Source: Castellaniella caeni NBRC 101664 (lineage in GTDB: Bacteria > Pseudomonadota > Gammaproteobacteria > Burkholderiales > Burkholderiaceae_B). From it: DNA of 64,000 nt. The position numbers were made by a program, and so were the translations under genes. Of this stretch, positions 52,847-60,473 are shown piece after piece; positions within the stretch are counted from its first letter, which is position 1; every line of letters starts with the position of its first letter. Under the pieces are notes generated by a model. The model made no database searches. It was not told the origin of the DNA and saw only the letters and a list, made by a program, of their open reading frames with translations. The stretch spans positions 62,001 through 126,000 of the forward strand of contig NZ_BCWN01000003.1 in the NCBI RefSeq assembly GCF_001592225.1. The letters are read 5' to 3'.

Positions 52847-53659
52847 ATGACCACCCCCGCCACGCCCGCACCGCCCCGCGCCGACGCGCCCATCATCACG
52901 ATGGACAAGGTCGTCAAGCGCTTTGGCGAAACCACCGTGCTCAACGCCCTGGATTTTCAGGTGGCCCAGGGCGAAAAAGTCACCATCATCGGCCCCTCGG
53001 GGTCGGGCAAGTCCACCGTGCTGCGCATCCTGATGACGCTGGAACGCATCGACGGCGGCCTGATCCACGTGGCGGGCAAGCCGCTCTGGCACGAATACCG
53101 CAAGGGCGGGCTCGTCCCCGCCAGCGAGGCGCACCTGCGCGCCATGCGCAAGGAAATGGGCATGGTCTTCCAGCAGTTCAACCTGTTTCCGCACATGACC
53201 GTGCTGCGCAACGTCACCGAATCACCGATTCACGTGCAGGGCCTCTCACGCGCCGAGGCCCGACGGCGGGCTTATCAATACCTGGAGCTCGTGGGCATGA
53301 GCGGCCACGCGGACAAATTCCCCAGCCAGCTCTCCGGCGGCCAGCAGCAGCGCGTGGCCATTGCCCGGGCGCTGGCCACGCGCCCGCGCATCATGCTGTT
53401 CGACGAGCCCACCTCGGCCCTCGACCCGGAGCTGGTGGGCGAGGTGCTTGGCGTGATCCAGCGGCTGTCCGAAGAACACGACCTGACCATGCTGCTGGTG
53501 ACCCACGAGATGGAGTTCGCCCGCCGGATTTCGGATCGGGTCTGTTTCTTCGACCAGGGCGTGGTCGTCGAGGAGGCCGCCCCCGAGGTGATGTTCAGTC
53601 ACCCCCGCGAGGCGCGCACCCGCGACTTCCTGAAGAATTTCATCGACGCCAGGGCGTGA
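52847..53659 (+). CDS. ehuA: ectoine ABC transporter ATPase EhuA
   Basis: A 270-residue ABC ATPase. Walker A is IIGPSGSGKSTVLRIL, the Q-loop FQQFNLFPHMTVLRNV, the signature LSGGQQQRVAIARAL, Walker B IMLFDEPTSALDPEL, and the switch His is in LLVTHEMEFA. GGAG precedes the ATG. Its 3' end overlaps the 3' end of ectD on the other strand by 20 bp, so the uptake and synthesis operons run into each other. Confidence 0.95.
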   Translation: MTTPATPAPPRADAPIITMDKVVKRFGETTVLNALDFQVAQGEKVTIIGPSGSGKSTVLRILMTLERIDGGLIHVAGKPLWHEYRKGGLVPASEAHLRAMRKEMGMVFQQFNLFPHMTVLRNVTESPIHVQGLSRAEARRRAYQYLELVGMSGHADKFPSQLSGGQQQRVAIARALATRPRIMLFDEPTSALDPELVGEVLGVIQRLSEEHDLTMLLVTHEMEFARRISDRVCFFDQGVVVEEAAPEVMFSHPREARTRDFLKNFIDARA

Positions 53660-54536
53660 GCACCTCGCCGACGCGGCGCGAAGCGATGTGCGCCGGGCGT
53701 GGCGCGAGCCCGTGAAACGGCGCCATCAGCCGGTTGTGCACGCTGTTGTAGACCATGAACACGTTGCTGCGCGGCCAGGGCGACAAATTGCCGCCCGAGC
53801 CGTGCAGGGTGTTGCAGTCGAAGAACACGACCGCGCCCGCCGGGGCCGTCACGGCGCGCAGGCCGCCCTGCTCGGCCAGGTAGCGCAGGCTGACGGGGTC
53901 GGGCACCCCTACTTCCTGGCGCCGCAGCGACTGCCGGTAGTGCGCCTCCGGGGTTTCACCGACGCAGGCGACGAACTGCCGGTGCGAGCCGGGAATCAGC
54001 ATCAGCGGCCCGTTGAACGGCGTGTTGTCCGTGAGCAGCACCGAGCAGCTCAGCGCCCGCATGGCGGGCATGCCGTCTTCCACGTGCCAGGTCTCGAAGT
54101 CGGAATGCCAGTAGAACTCCCGGCCATCGAGCGCCGGCTTCAGGTTGACGCGCGACTGATGGATGTAGACTTCCGACCCGAGAATCTGGCGCGCCACCTC
54201 CAGCAGGCGGGGATCCCGGGGCAGCTCGGCCAGGCGGGCGCCGAGTTCGTGCACCCGGAAGATCGAACGCACGGCGCTGCTGTCCGGCTCGCGGATCAGC
54301 TCTTCGGCCTCGCGCAGCGCAGGGTCGTCCGCCAGCGCCGCCACCTCGGCGCGCAGGCCGTCGAGCTCATCGGCGCCCAGCACGCCGGGCAGAACCAGGA
54401 AGCCGTCCTCCTCGTACTGCCGCAGCTGCGCCGCGTCCAGCGCCCGGGCGTAGCGCCCGTCCTCATAGACCACGGGATCGCGGCGGGCCATCAACGCCGC
54501 CGTGCGCCCGACGCGGGATACATAGCAGTCTTGCAT
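53640..54536 (-). CDS. ectD: ectoine hydroxylase
   Basis: A 298-residue Fe(II)/2-oxoglutarate dioxygenase making 5-hydroxyectoine. The EctD signature FYWHSDFETWHVEDGMP at about residues 141-157 contains His144 and Asp146; the third iron ligand is His245 in FFDCNTLHGSGGNLSPWPRSNVF. QSRVNLKPALDG and GSHRQFVACVGETPEAHY are also typical. The ATG at 54536 lies 1 bp after the ectC stop; the longer frame is rejected. Last gene of the ectRABCD unit. Confidence 0.96.
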   Translation of the reverse strand: MQDCYVSRVGRTAALMARRDPVVYEDGRYARALDAAQLRQYEEDGFLVLPGVLGADELDGLRAEVAALADDPALREAEELIREPDSSAVRSIFRVHELGARLAELPRDPRLLEVARQILGSEVYIHQSRVNLKPALDGREFYWHSDFETWHVEDGMPAMRALSCSVLLTDNTPFNGPLMLIPGSHRQFVACVGETPEAHYRQSLRRQEVGVPDPVSLRYLAEQGGLRAVTAPAGAVVFFDCNTLHGSGGNLSPWPRSNVFMVYNSVHNRLMAPFHGLAPRPAHIASRRVGEVLTPWRR

Positions 54537-54537
54537 G

Positions 54538-54927
54538 TCAGGCCACCTCCAGGGGATACACCCCCGACGCATCGTGCACCTCGCGGCCACTGAGCGGCGG
54601 GTTGAAGACGCACAGGACGCGCAGCGGGCGGGTGCCGCCGCGCAGCCAGTGCTCGTCGTGCTGATCCAGGGCGTACACCACCCCCGGCCCCAGCGCGTAC
54701 TTGCGGCCGTCCGCGATGGTTTCGATCTCGCCGTCGCCCTCGATGCACCACACGGCCTCCAGGTGGTTGCAGTAGTGAATGTGGGTTTCCGTCCCCGGAT
54801 GGATGATGGTTTCGTGGAAGGAAAAGCCCATCCGGTCGGCGGCCAGCAAGACGCGGCGGCTCGTCCAGTTGGCGGTGACGATTTCCTGCGCGGTGCCTTT
54901 CACTTCGTCCACGTGGCGCACGATCAT
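54538..54927 (-). CDS. ectC: ectoine synthase
   Basis: A 129-residue cupin that cyclises N-gamma-acetyl-diaminobutyrate to ectoine. MIVRHVDEVKGTAQEIVTANWTSRRVLLAADRMGFSFHETIIHPGTETHIHYCNHLEAVWCIEGDGEIET and LDQHDEHWLRGG hold the usual metal- and substrate-binding residues. The length is normal. The start overlaps ectB by 4 bp (ATGA). Confidence 0.97.
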   Translation of the reverse strand: MIVRHVDEVKGTAQEIVTANWTSRRVLLAADRMGFSFHETIIHPGTETHIHYCNHLEAVWCIEGDGEIETIADGRKYALGPGVVYALDQHDEHWLRGGTRPLRVLCVFNPPLSGREVHDASGVYPLEVA

Positions 54928-56231
54928 GAGCGGCCTCCCGCGACGTGCACGACGCGCGGCTGCTTGCCCGCGGCGGCCAGCACCTCGGTGGTGCTGCGCT
55001 CGATCACCTCGAGCCCCCGTTCAAGCTGCTCGCGGGGAATGGTCAGCGCGGGCAGCACCTTCAGCACCTCGTCGCAGGCGCCCGAGGTCTCGATGACGAC
55101 CCCCAGCTCGAAGGCGCGGCGGGCGATCCGGTTGGCCAGATCGTCGCCCACCGGCGTGACCAGCCCCTGAATCAGGCCCCGCCCCCTGACGCTCAGGCCG
55201 GCCCCCCGGCAGCTGTGCGCCAGGTTTTCCAGCCAGTCGCGCACCAGCCGCTCTTTGGCGGCAACGCTCTCGGAGAGCGCCGTGTCGCACCAGTAGGTTT
55301 CCAGCGCCTGCGCCGCCGTGACGAAGGCCAGGTTGTTGCCGCGGAAGGTGCCGCTGTGCGCGCCCGGCTGCCAGACGTCCAGCTCGGGCTTGAGCAGGAC
55401 GAGCGACATGGGCAGGCCAAAGCCCGACAGAGACTTCGACAGCGTGACGATGTCGGGCGAGATGCCCGCCGTCTCGAAGCTGAAGAAGTGGCCCGTGCGT
55501 CCGCAGCCCACCTGGATGTCGTCCACGATCAGCAACATGTCGTGGCGGCGGCAGAGCTGCTCCAGTTCGCGCAGCCAGCGCTGCGACGCCACGTTGACGC
55601 CGCCCTCGCCCTGCACGGTCTCGACGATGACGGCTGCTGGATGATCCAGGCCACTGCCGGGATCATCCAGCAGCCGCTCGAGATAGGCCATGGTGTTGAC
55701 GTCCGGCCCGAAATAGCCGTCGAAGGGCATGAAGCTGATATTGCCCAGGGACACGCCGGCGGCCCGGCGGAACTTCTGGTTGGCCGTCGCCGCCAGCGAC
55801 CCCATCGACACGCCGTGAAACCCGCGGGTGAACGAAATCACGTTCTGGCGCCCCTTCACCTGGCGCGCCAGCTTCAACGCCGCCTCGACGGCGTTGGTGC
55901 CGGTGGGCCCCGTAAACTGCAAGGTATATTCCAGATTGCGCGGCTTGAGGATCAGCCGATCCATGGCCTGCAGAAAGTACTTCTTCGCGCTCGTGGCCAT
56001 GTCCAGGCCATGCACCACACCATCCGAGCCCAGGTAATCCACGGCCCGCTCACGCAGCACCGTGTTGTTGTGGCCATAGTTCAGGGTGCCCGCACCGCTG
56101 AAAAAATCGATGTAGGCGCGCCCGGCCTCGTCGAACAGTTCCGACCCGCGCGCCTTGGCGAAGATCACCGGAAACGACCGGACATAGCCGCGCACCTCCG
56201 ACTCCATCCGGTCAAAAATTTTCAAATCCAT
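54924..56231 (-). CDS. ectB: diaminobutyrate-2-oxoglutarate aminotransferase
   Basis: A 435-residue class III PLP aminotransferase converting aspartate-semialdehyde to 2,4-diaminobutyrate. FDRMESEVRGYVRSFPVIFAKARGSELFDEAGRAYIDFFSGAGTLNYGHNN opens the protein; FTGPTGTNAVEAALKLAR, FHGVSMGSLAATANQKFR, LLIVDDIQVGCGRTGHFFSFE and TLSKSLSGFGLPMSLVLLKPELD (PLP Lys in SKS) follow. It starts 39 bp after ectA. Confidence 0.97.
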   Translation of the reverse strand: MDLKIFDRMESEVRGYVRSFPVIFAKARGSELFDEAGRAYIDFFSGAGTLNYGHNNTVLRERAVDYLGSDGVVHGLDMATSAKKYFLQAMDRLILKPRNLEYTLQFTGPTGTNAVEAALKLARQVKGRQNVISFTRGFHGVSMGSLAATANQKFRRAAGVSLGNISFMPFDGYFGPDVNTMAYLERLLDDPGSGLDHPAAVIVETVQGEGGVNVASQRWLRELEQLCRRHDMLLIVDDIQVGCGRTGHFFSFETAGISPDIVTLSKSLSGFGLPMSLVLLKPELDVWQPGAHSGTFRGNNLAFVTAAQALETYWCDTALSESVAAKERLVRDWLENLAHSCRGAGLSVRGRGLIQGLVTPVGDDLANRIARRAFELGVVIETSGACDEVLKVLPALTIPREQLERGLEVIERSTTEVLAAAGKQPRVVHVAGGRS

Positions 56232-56270
56232 GGGTTCCTCCTTGTTGACGTTCGAATAGACGACAGCAAC

Positions 56271-56798
56271 TCAGTTCACTGCCGACAAGGGAAACGGGCC
56301 AATGCGCAGCAAGGGCTCTGCCTCGTGCGCATCCACGCCGAACAGCGCCGCGTCGAACAGCGCCGACTCCCGCAAGGGAGCATTCAAGGTTCCGGCCAGC
56401 CGGGCGAACAGGCGCCGGGACGCCTCGTTGCCCGGCCCGACCGTGGTTTCCAGCCAGCGCACCTGGCGCAGGCCGGGGCGGCGCAGCAGGCGCCGCAGCA
56501 TGCTCAGGGCAAGCCCCCGTCCGCGGGCCCGCGGGTGCACCGCCACCTGCCAGACGAACAGCACCTCGCTGCGCCCGGGCGGCAGGTACGCCGAGACCAT
56601 GCCGAGGACGCCGTGATCGTCTTCGGCCACCAGACAGGTTTGGGGAAAGTGCTCGGTGAGGAGCAGGTAGAGATAGAGGGAATTCAGATCGAGCGGCGGG
56701 CAGTGCGCCACCAGCGCATGCAGGCGCGGGCCGTCGGCCCGGCGGGGAGGACGCAGCCGGGTCGGCGGCGCCCCGGACAGGTGCGCGCCCGCGATCAC
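56271..56798 (-). CDS. ectA: diaminobutyrate acetyltransferase
   Basis: A 175-residue GNAT enzyme acetylating 2,4-diaminobutyrate. The EctA pattern [72 protein letters not shown] includes the acetyl-CoA loop [27 protein letters not shown] follows. The start is GTG at 56798, which overlaps the ectR stop as GTGA. Unusually Arg/Pro-rich near the N-terminus but otherwise normal. Confidence 0.95.
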   Translation of the reverse strand: MIAGAHLSGAPPTRLRPPRRADGPRLHALVAHCPPLDLNSLYLYLLLTEHFPQTCLVAEDDHGVLGMVSAYLPPGRSEVLFVWQVAVHPRARGRGLALSMLRRLLRRPGLRQVRWLETTVGPGNEASRRLFARLAGTLNAPLRESALFDAALFGVDAHEAEPLLRIGPFPLSAVN

Positions 56799-57331
56799 AC
56801 CACCAGCCCCGACTCGGGTGCCACCCCGGTGGCCGGCACGTCCAGCAGGGGCGACTGCGCGTCGGCGGCGGGCGCAAGCCCGGTGTCCGCCTCGATGAGG
56901 CCCACCACCCGTTCGAGCGACAAGGTGATGGTGGCCTGTTCGAGTTCGGGCAGCGCCTTGAGGGCTTCGGCCAGCTTCTGCTGCAGGGGAGACGGGGTGT
57001 CGTGAGCCAGCTGGCGGCCGGCTTCGGTGGCGCTGATGAAGACGATGCGCCGGTCGGCGCGGCCGCGCTCGCGGACGATGAGCCCCTTGTCTTCGAGCCG
57101 GTCGAGGATGCCGACCACCGTGCTGGCGCTGACGTGCACCTCGCGGCTGATGGCGGTGGCCGTGATGGGCCCTTTGTCGATCACGGTGCGCAGGCAGATC
57201 AGCTGCGGGCCGGTGATGCGGCTGCAGGCGGACAGCTGCCGCGAATGCAGCGCCACGGCACGCGTGATGCGGCGCAAGGCCCGCAAGATACGCAGGTCGT
57301 ACGCCTGCTGCGCATCCGTTTCAGTCGTCAT
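56795..57331 (-). CDS. ectR: MarR-family regulator of the ectoine operon
   Basis: A 178-residue winged-helix regulator of the EctR type. The DNA-binding region is [49 protein letters not shown], with the DxRxxxxxxT wing motif. A 25-residue N-terminal helix and a C-terminal dimerisation helix flank it. It is the first gene of its own operon and is followed by ectA with a 4-bp overlap, so it very likely controls its own expression along with synthesis. The proposed operator overlaps its promoter. Confidence 0.93.
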   Translation of the reverse strand: MTTETDAQQAYDLRILRALRRITRAVALHSRQLSACSRITGPQLICLRTVIDKGPITATAISREVHVSASTVVGILDRLEDKGLIVRERGRADRRIVFISATEAGRQLAHDTPSPLQQKLAEALKALPELEQATITLSLERVVGLIEADTGLAPAADAQSPLLDVPATGVAPESGLVV

Positions 57332-57353
57332 GGTGATTCAGAGCCCCTAAAAA

Positions 57354-57373
57354 TTGATTTCTATTGAAATCAT
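57354..57373. promoter_or_regulatory. proposed EctR operator at ectR
   Basis: TTGATT-N8-AATCAT; the arms can be extended inward to a 7-bp inverted repeat TGATTTC-TATT-GAAATCA (57355-57372). It covers the -10 box of the ectR promoter and the likely start point. The same AATTGATT-N8-AATCAT arrangement lies at the ehuB promoter. Confidence 0.65.
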
Positions 57374-57397
57374 AAGGCCCTGAATCATATGCGTCAA
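57369..57397 (-). promoter_or_regulatory. promoter of ectR-ectABCD
   Basis: On the minus strand TTGACG (57392-57397) and TATGAT (57369-57374) are 17 bp apart, about 38 bp upstream of the ectR ATG. A second inverted repeat, ATGCGT-N8-ACGCAT (57389-57408), overlaps the -35 box and could bind another regulator. Confidence 0.72.
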
Positions 57398-57459
57398 ATC
57401 ATACGCATCAAATCGCCATACGCATCAGCCCATGACACGCACACCAGCGCGGGGATTCA

Positions 57460-58866
57460 TCAATGCCCCGAGTTGGGGTCGATGGCCTCGTCGCTATGGA
57501 AAATGGCGTGGTCGGCCTTGCCCTTGACGGTGAGGAAGCCCGCCACGCCCTTTTCCACCCGCGACAGGGCGTGATCGACCAGCAGGTAGCGGCCCGGATA
57601 GTCGGTCTTGAGTTCGACCATGGTGGCCCCGCCCGGCGGCACCAGCGTGGTCTGCACGTCGGTGAGCGGCTTGCTGGTGAGCGACGCCTGGTCGTAGACC
57701 TTGTCGAACACCTCGCCGATGATGTGGAAGCTGGACGTGAGATTAGGCCCGCCCACCCCGAAGAAGATGCGCACGGTATCCCCCACGTTGGACTCCATGT
57801 GGTAGACCTTGGTGAGCGCATCCATCGAGCCGTTGAACATCACGTGCTCGGGGTTTTCCGCCAGCAGTTTTTCAAGCGAGAACTCTTGCAGGCCGCTGGC
57901 GCCGTGACGCTCTGCCGTGTAGAGCTCACCTTGCATGACGTAGAACTCGCGATCCACCTTGGGCAAGCCCCCTTCGGGCTCGACCAGGATCATGCCGTAC
58001 ATGCCGTTGGTGATGTGCTGCGCCACCATGGGCGTGGCGCAGTGGTAGACGAACAGGCCCACGTGGTTGGCCTTGAAGGTGAACGACTTGGTCTGCCCCG
58101 GCGGCACCTGGGTGACCGCCGCCCCGCCGCCCGGGCCGGTGACGGCGTGCAGGTCGATCGAGTGGATGTGCGTGCTGTCCTTGGCGTTGCTGATGTTCAG
58201 GGTGACCGTATCACCCACCCGCACGCGCACGAAAGGCCCCGGCACCTTGTTGTTGAACGTCCAGAAGCGGTAGGTGCTGCTGTCGCCCAGGCGCCCCTCG
58301 ATTTCGGTCGTCAGCAGATCGACCGTGACCTTTTGCGGGCCGCGCTTGCCCACGGGCGTGCCCACCTGCGCGGGATCATGCGCGATCTGCGGCGCCTGCA
58401 CCTGCGCCTCGGCGGACGGCTCGCCCACCACCACCTTGCCTACCATGCCGGCCGCCTTGTGGCCCGGCAGCGTGCAGAGGTATTCGAAGGTGCCGTTCTT
58501 GGCGGCCCGAAAAACGATGGCCGTGGCGGCGTTCTTGCCGGAAATCTGATCCGAATGCGCCTTGAAATCGGGCACGGCGATGTCGTGCGTGGCGCCATCG
58601 CCGTTGATGAGGTTGATCTGCACCACCGCCCCTTCGGGCACTTTCAGATCCGGGTTGACCTGATTGGCGATCTCGCCCCGGTCGCCGATGAACACCAGCT
58701 TGCCGTCGGCAATCGAGGTGCGCAAGGTGAAGGTGACGTCCGGCTTATAGCTGACGTCCTGGCTGCCGTGTCCGGCGGGGCCGTGGTCGGCCCAGCCGGG
58801 GCTGCTGAAACCCAGCCCGGCCGCCGCCAGCAGCAAGCCCGTAAACATGCGTCGGATCAAGGACAT
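57460..58866 (-). CDS. nirK: copper nitrite reductase with N-terminal cupredoxin domain
   Basis: A 468-residue periplasmic enzyme reducing nitrite to nitric oxide. A signal peptide (about 1-26) precedes an extra cupredoxin domain (about 40-150) with type 1 copper ligands His94, Cys131, His136 and Met141 (CTLPGHKAAGM). The NirK core follows. IHSIDLHAV supplies His235 (type 1), catalytic Asp238 and His240 (type 2); VYHCATPMVAQHITNGM supplies His275, Cys276, His284 and Met289; SSFHIIG supplies His381. The short spacing in CATPMVAQH marks the class II subgroup. The N-terminal fusion recalls the Hyphomicrobium enzyme, in which that domain may pass electrons to the core. Confidence 0.95.
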   Translation of the reverse strand: MSLIRRMFTGLLLAAAGLGFSSPGWADHGPAGHGSQDVSYKPDVTFTLRTSIADGKLVFIGDRGEIANQVNPDLKVPEGAVVQINLINGDGATHDIAVPDFKAHSDQISGKNAATAIVFRAAKNGTFEYLCTLPGHKAAGMVGKVVVGEPSAEAQVQAPQIAHDPAQVGTPVGKRGPQKVTVDLLTTEIEGRLGDSSTYRFWTFNNKVPGPFVRVRVGDTVTLNISNAKDSTHIHSIDLHAVTGPGGGAAVTQVPPGQTKSFTFKANHVGLFVYHCATPMVAQHITNGMYGMILVEPEGGLPKVDREFYVMQGELYTAERHGASGLQEFSLEKLLAENPEHVMFNGSMDALTKVYHMESNVGDTVRIFFGVGGPNLTSSFHIIGEVFDKVYDQASLTSKPLTDVQTTLVPPGGATMVELKTDYPGRYLLVDHALSRVEKGVAGFLTVKGKADHAIFHSDEAIDPNSGH

Positions 58867-58922
58867 GAGCGCTCCTGCGATAGTTAAGATGGTTGAGGTT
58901 GTAATGATGCTTGTTTAAACTG

Positions 58923-58972
58923 TCGAAGCACAGAATGCTGACATTCTACTGTACAGATGTTTCACGCTTCGA
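58923..58972. promoter_or_regulatory. nested inverted repeats in nirK-fnr intergenic region
   Basis: An outer pair TCGAAGC (58923-58929) and GCTTCGA (58966-58972) encloses an inner AGAATG-CTGA-CATTCT (58932-58947). The inner repeat lies about 65-80 bp upstream of nirK and is a plausible site for a nitric oxide- or oxygen-responsive regulator, but it matches no consensus I can name with confidence. Confidence 0.4.
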
Positions 58973-59070
58973 TGATGCAAAACCACCGCACAAGACGACA
59001 AAGCGCAATTACTCGGGCAAGAAATTGATCCGCGCAAGGGGATAAACCCCACATCATCAGGCAGAGAACC

Positions 59071-59076
59071 TATAAT
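59071..59076 (+). promoter_or_regulatory. -10 element upstream of the FNR-type gene
   Basis: A perfect TATAAT 45 bp before the GTG start. No proper -35 is visible. An FNR half-site TTGAT (59025-59029) followed after four bases by GCAAG lies further upstream, too far (centre about -51) for a classical class II site. Confidence 0.45.
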
Positions 59077-59090
59077 CTCCCTGCAGACGT

Positions 59091-59120
59091 TCAGGGTTTT
59101 TCCCTGACGCTTTTATTTTT
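59091..59120 (+). terminator. terminator-like hairpin in the fnr leader
   Basis: TCAGGG pairs with CCCTGA around a five-T loop and is followed by CGCTTTTATTTTT. It lies between the TATAAT and the start codon, so it would sit in the 5' leader of the regulator mRNA. Stem is only 6 bp. Confidence 0.4.
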
Positions 59121-59906
59121 GTGGACCCTACTTTGCTGGCTGATCATCCCCCCCCCGGACAGACTCCCAGAACCAATTCGCTCAGGCGCATTCCGGTGGC
59201 GCCCGAATCCACCCGGTGTTCCACCTGTATGTTGAACGCGATCTGCCTGCCCCTGGGCATGGCGCGCCAGGACATCGCCAAGATGGACGAACTCATCAAA
59301 GAACGCATCCGCCTGCCCAAGGGCGGCTCGCTCTATCGCCAGGGCGACGCCGCCGAAGCCATCTACGGCCTGCGTTCGGGCTCGATGAAAACCCAGATCG
59401 AAGACGCCAGCGGCCAGGTACAGATCACCGGCTTTCTGCTGCCCGGCGAAATCCTCGGTATGGACGGCCTGATGCAGTCGCAGCAGGTGTCGCACGCCGT
59501 GGCGCTGGAAGACTCTGAAGTGTGCATCATCCGGCTGGATGAAATGGATCGCCTGGCTCCCCAGCTGCCCTCGCTCAACCTGCAGCTGCGCCGCCTGATG
59601 AGCAAGGAAATCAGCCGCTCGCACCAGCAGCTGCTGTCGCTGGGCAGCCTGCGCTCCGAACAGCGCCTGGCCGCTTTTCTGCTCAACCTGTCACAGCGCC
59701 TGCAGGTGCTGGGCTATTCTCCCTACGAATTCATCCTGCGCATGAGCCGCGAAGAAATCGGCAACTTCCTGGGCCTGACGCTGGAAACCGTCAGCCGCCT
59801 GTTCTCGCGCTTTGCGCGCGAGGGGCTCATCCGGGTGCAGCAGCGCGAGGTGCACATCCTCGATCTCACCGGCCTGCAAGAACTCTCGGGCGCGGACTGC
59901 GGCTGA
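59121..59906 (+). CDS. fnr: FNR/ANR-type oxygen-sensing transcription regulator
   Basis: A 261-residue Crp/Fnr protein. The 4Fe-4S ligands are Cys33, Cys36, Cys42 (CSTCMLNAIC) and Cys135 (SEVCIIRL), as in true FNR. The helix-turn-helix carries LTLETVSRLFSRF with Glu222, Ser225 and Arg226, the residues that read the TTGAT half-site. It should activate genes for low-oxygen life, and nirK and the cbb3 operon beside it are natural targets. The GTG at 59121 follows a T-rich stretch without a Shine-Dalgarno sequence; TTG at 59133 is another possibility. ATG 59230 is excluded because it would remove two of the Cys ligands. Confidence 0.93.
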   Translation: MDPTLLADHPPPGQTPRTNSLRRIPVAPESTRCSTCMLNAICLPLGMARQDIAKMDELIKERIRLPKGGSLYRQGDAAEAIYGLRSGSMKTQIEDASGQVQITGFLLPGEILGMDGLMQSQQVSHAVALEDSEVCIIRLDEMDRLAPQLPSLNLQLRRLMSKEISRSHQQLLSLGSLRSEQRLAAFLLNLSQRLQVLGYSPYEFILRMSREEIGNFLGLTLETVSRLFSRFAREGLIRVQQREVHILDLTGLQELSGADCG

Positions 59907-59926
59907 ACGCCCCCCGTCCGGACGCG

Positions 59927-60178
59927 TCAGTCGATCGGGTCGCCGAACTCGTCCAGCACCACGCCGCGCGGCGCCATACGCAGCGTCAGCGCGCTGGACA
60001 GCGCCGCCATCAGCCAGAACAGAAAGAAGCCCAGGGTGTACACCGTGGGGCGGGTGGCGCGAAACTGCCCCAGAAACACCAGGTCGAGCGGATCGACCAG
60101 GGCAAAGACCACACCAGAGGCCAGCCCGCCCATGAGAAACGACGGCCACAAAATCCACATCAGATTGCGTGCGTTCAT
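59927..60178 (-). CDS. small membrane protein after the cbb3 operon
   Basis: An 83-residue (including Met) protein with two predicted membrane helices (about WILWPSFLMGGLASGVVFALV and TVYTLGFFLFWLMAALSSALTL) and an acidic tail ending GDPID. ATG at 60178 with AGGAG seven bases upstream, a strong ribosome site. It follows the ccoH-like gene by 27 bp. I do not recognise the family. Position suggests a role with cytochrome oxidase assembly, as small proteins often accompany ccoGHIS, but it is not CcoS, which has one helix. Confidence 0.75.
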   Translation of the reverse strand: MNARNLMWILWPSFLMGGLASGVVFALVDPLDLVFLGQFRATRPTVYTLGFFLFWLMAALSSALTLRMAPRGVVLDEFGDPID

Positions 60179-60205
60179 GGTCGAATCTCCTGGAGAATGC
60201 ATTGA

Positions 60206-60424
60206 TTATCGGGTGTTTTGCGTCGGCGCTGTGACCACCAGCCCGTGACGCGTGCCGCCGTCGTGGATTTCCTGGCTGCCGTAGGCCTGGAAAGCCAGGA
60301 AGACCGTGACGGCACAGCCGACCACCACCACCGCAGGCCCCAATAATAATAGCCAGGGCCAGCGATGGCGCCACCAGGGCCGCCCTTCTGAGAGTTGATC
60401 CGGATCATGCTTGGCTGCTTTCAT
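60206..60424 (-). CDS. short FixH/CcoH-like membrane protein
   Basis: A 72-residue protein with one membrane helix. PWWRHRWPWLLLLGPAVVVVGCAVTVFLAFQAYGSQEI resembles the N-terminal anchor of FixH/CcoH, a cbb3 assembly factor that is normally about 150-170 residues. The periplasmic domain is absent, and the frame simply ends after VVTAPTQNTR. No frameshifted remainder is found downstream. ATG at 60424 with AGAGGT upstream. It lies between ccoG and the small membrane protein, as ccoH does elsewhere. Confidence 0.6.
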   Translation of the reverse strand: MKAAKHDPDQLSEGRPWWRHRWPWLLLLGPAVVVVGCAVTVFLAFQAYGSQEIHDGGTRHGLVVTAPTQNTR

Positions 60425-60473
60425 GCTCACCTCTTGTCATGGACACCGCTCTGGTCACGCATCGCGCGCGGCC

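Noticed and set aside
59025-59038. FNR box TTGAT-N4-GCAAG upstream of fnr
   Set aside because: Only one half-site matches, and its distance from the TATAAT does not fit a standard FNR-dependent promoter; kept only as a remark.
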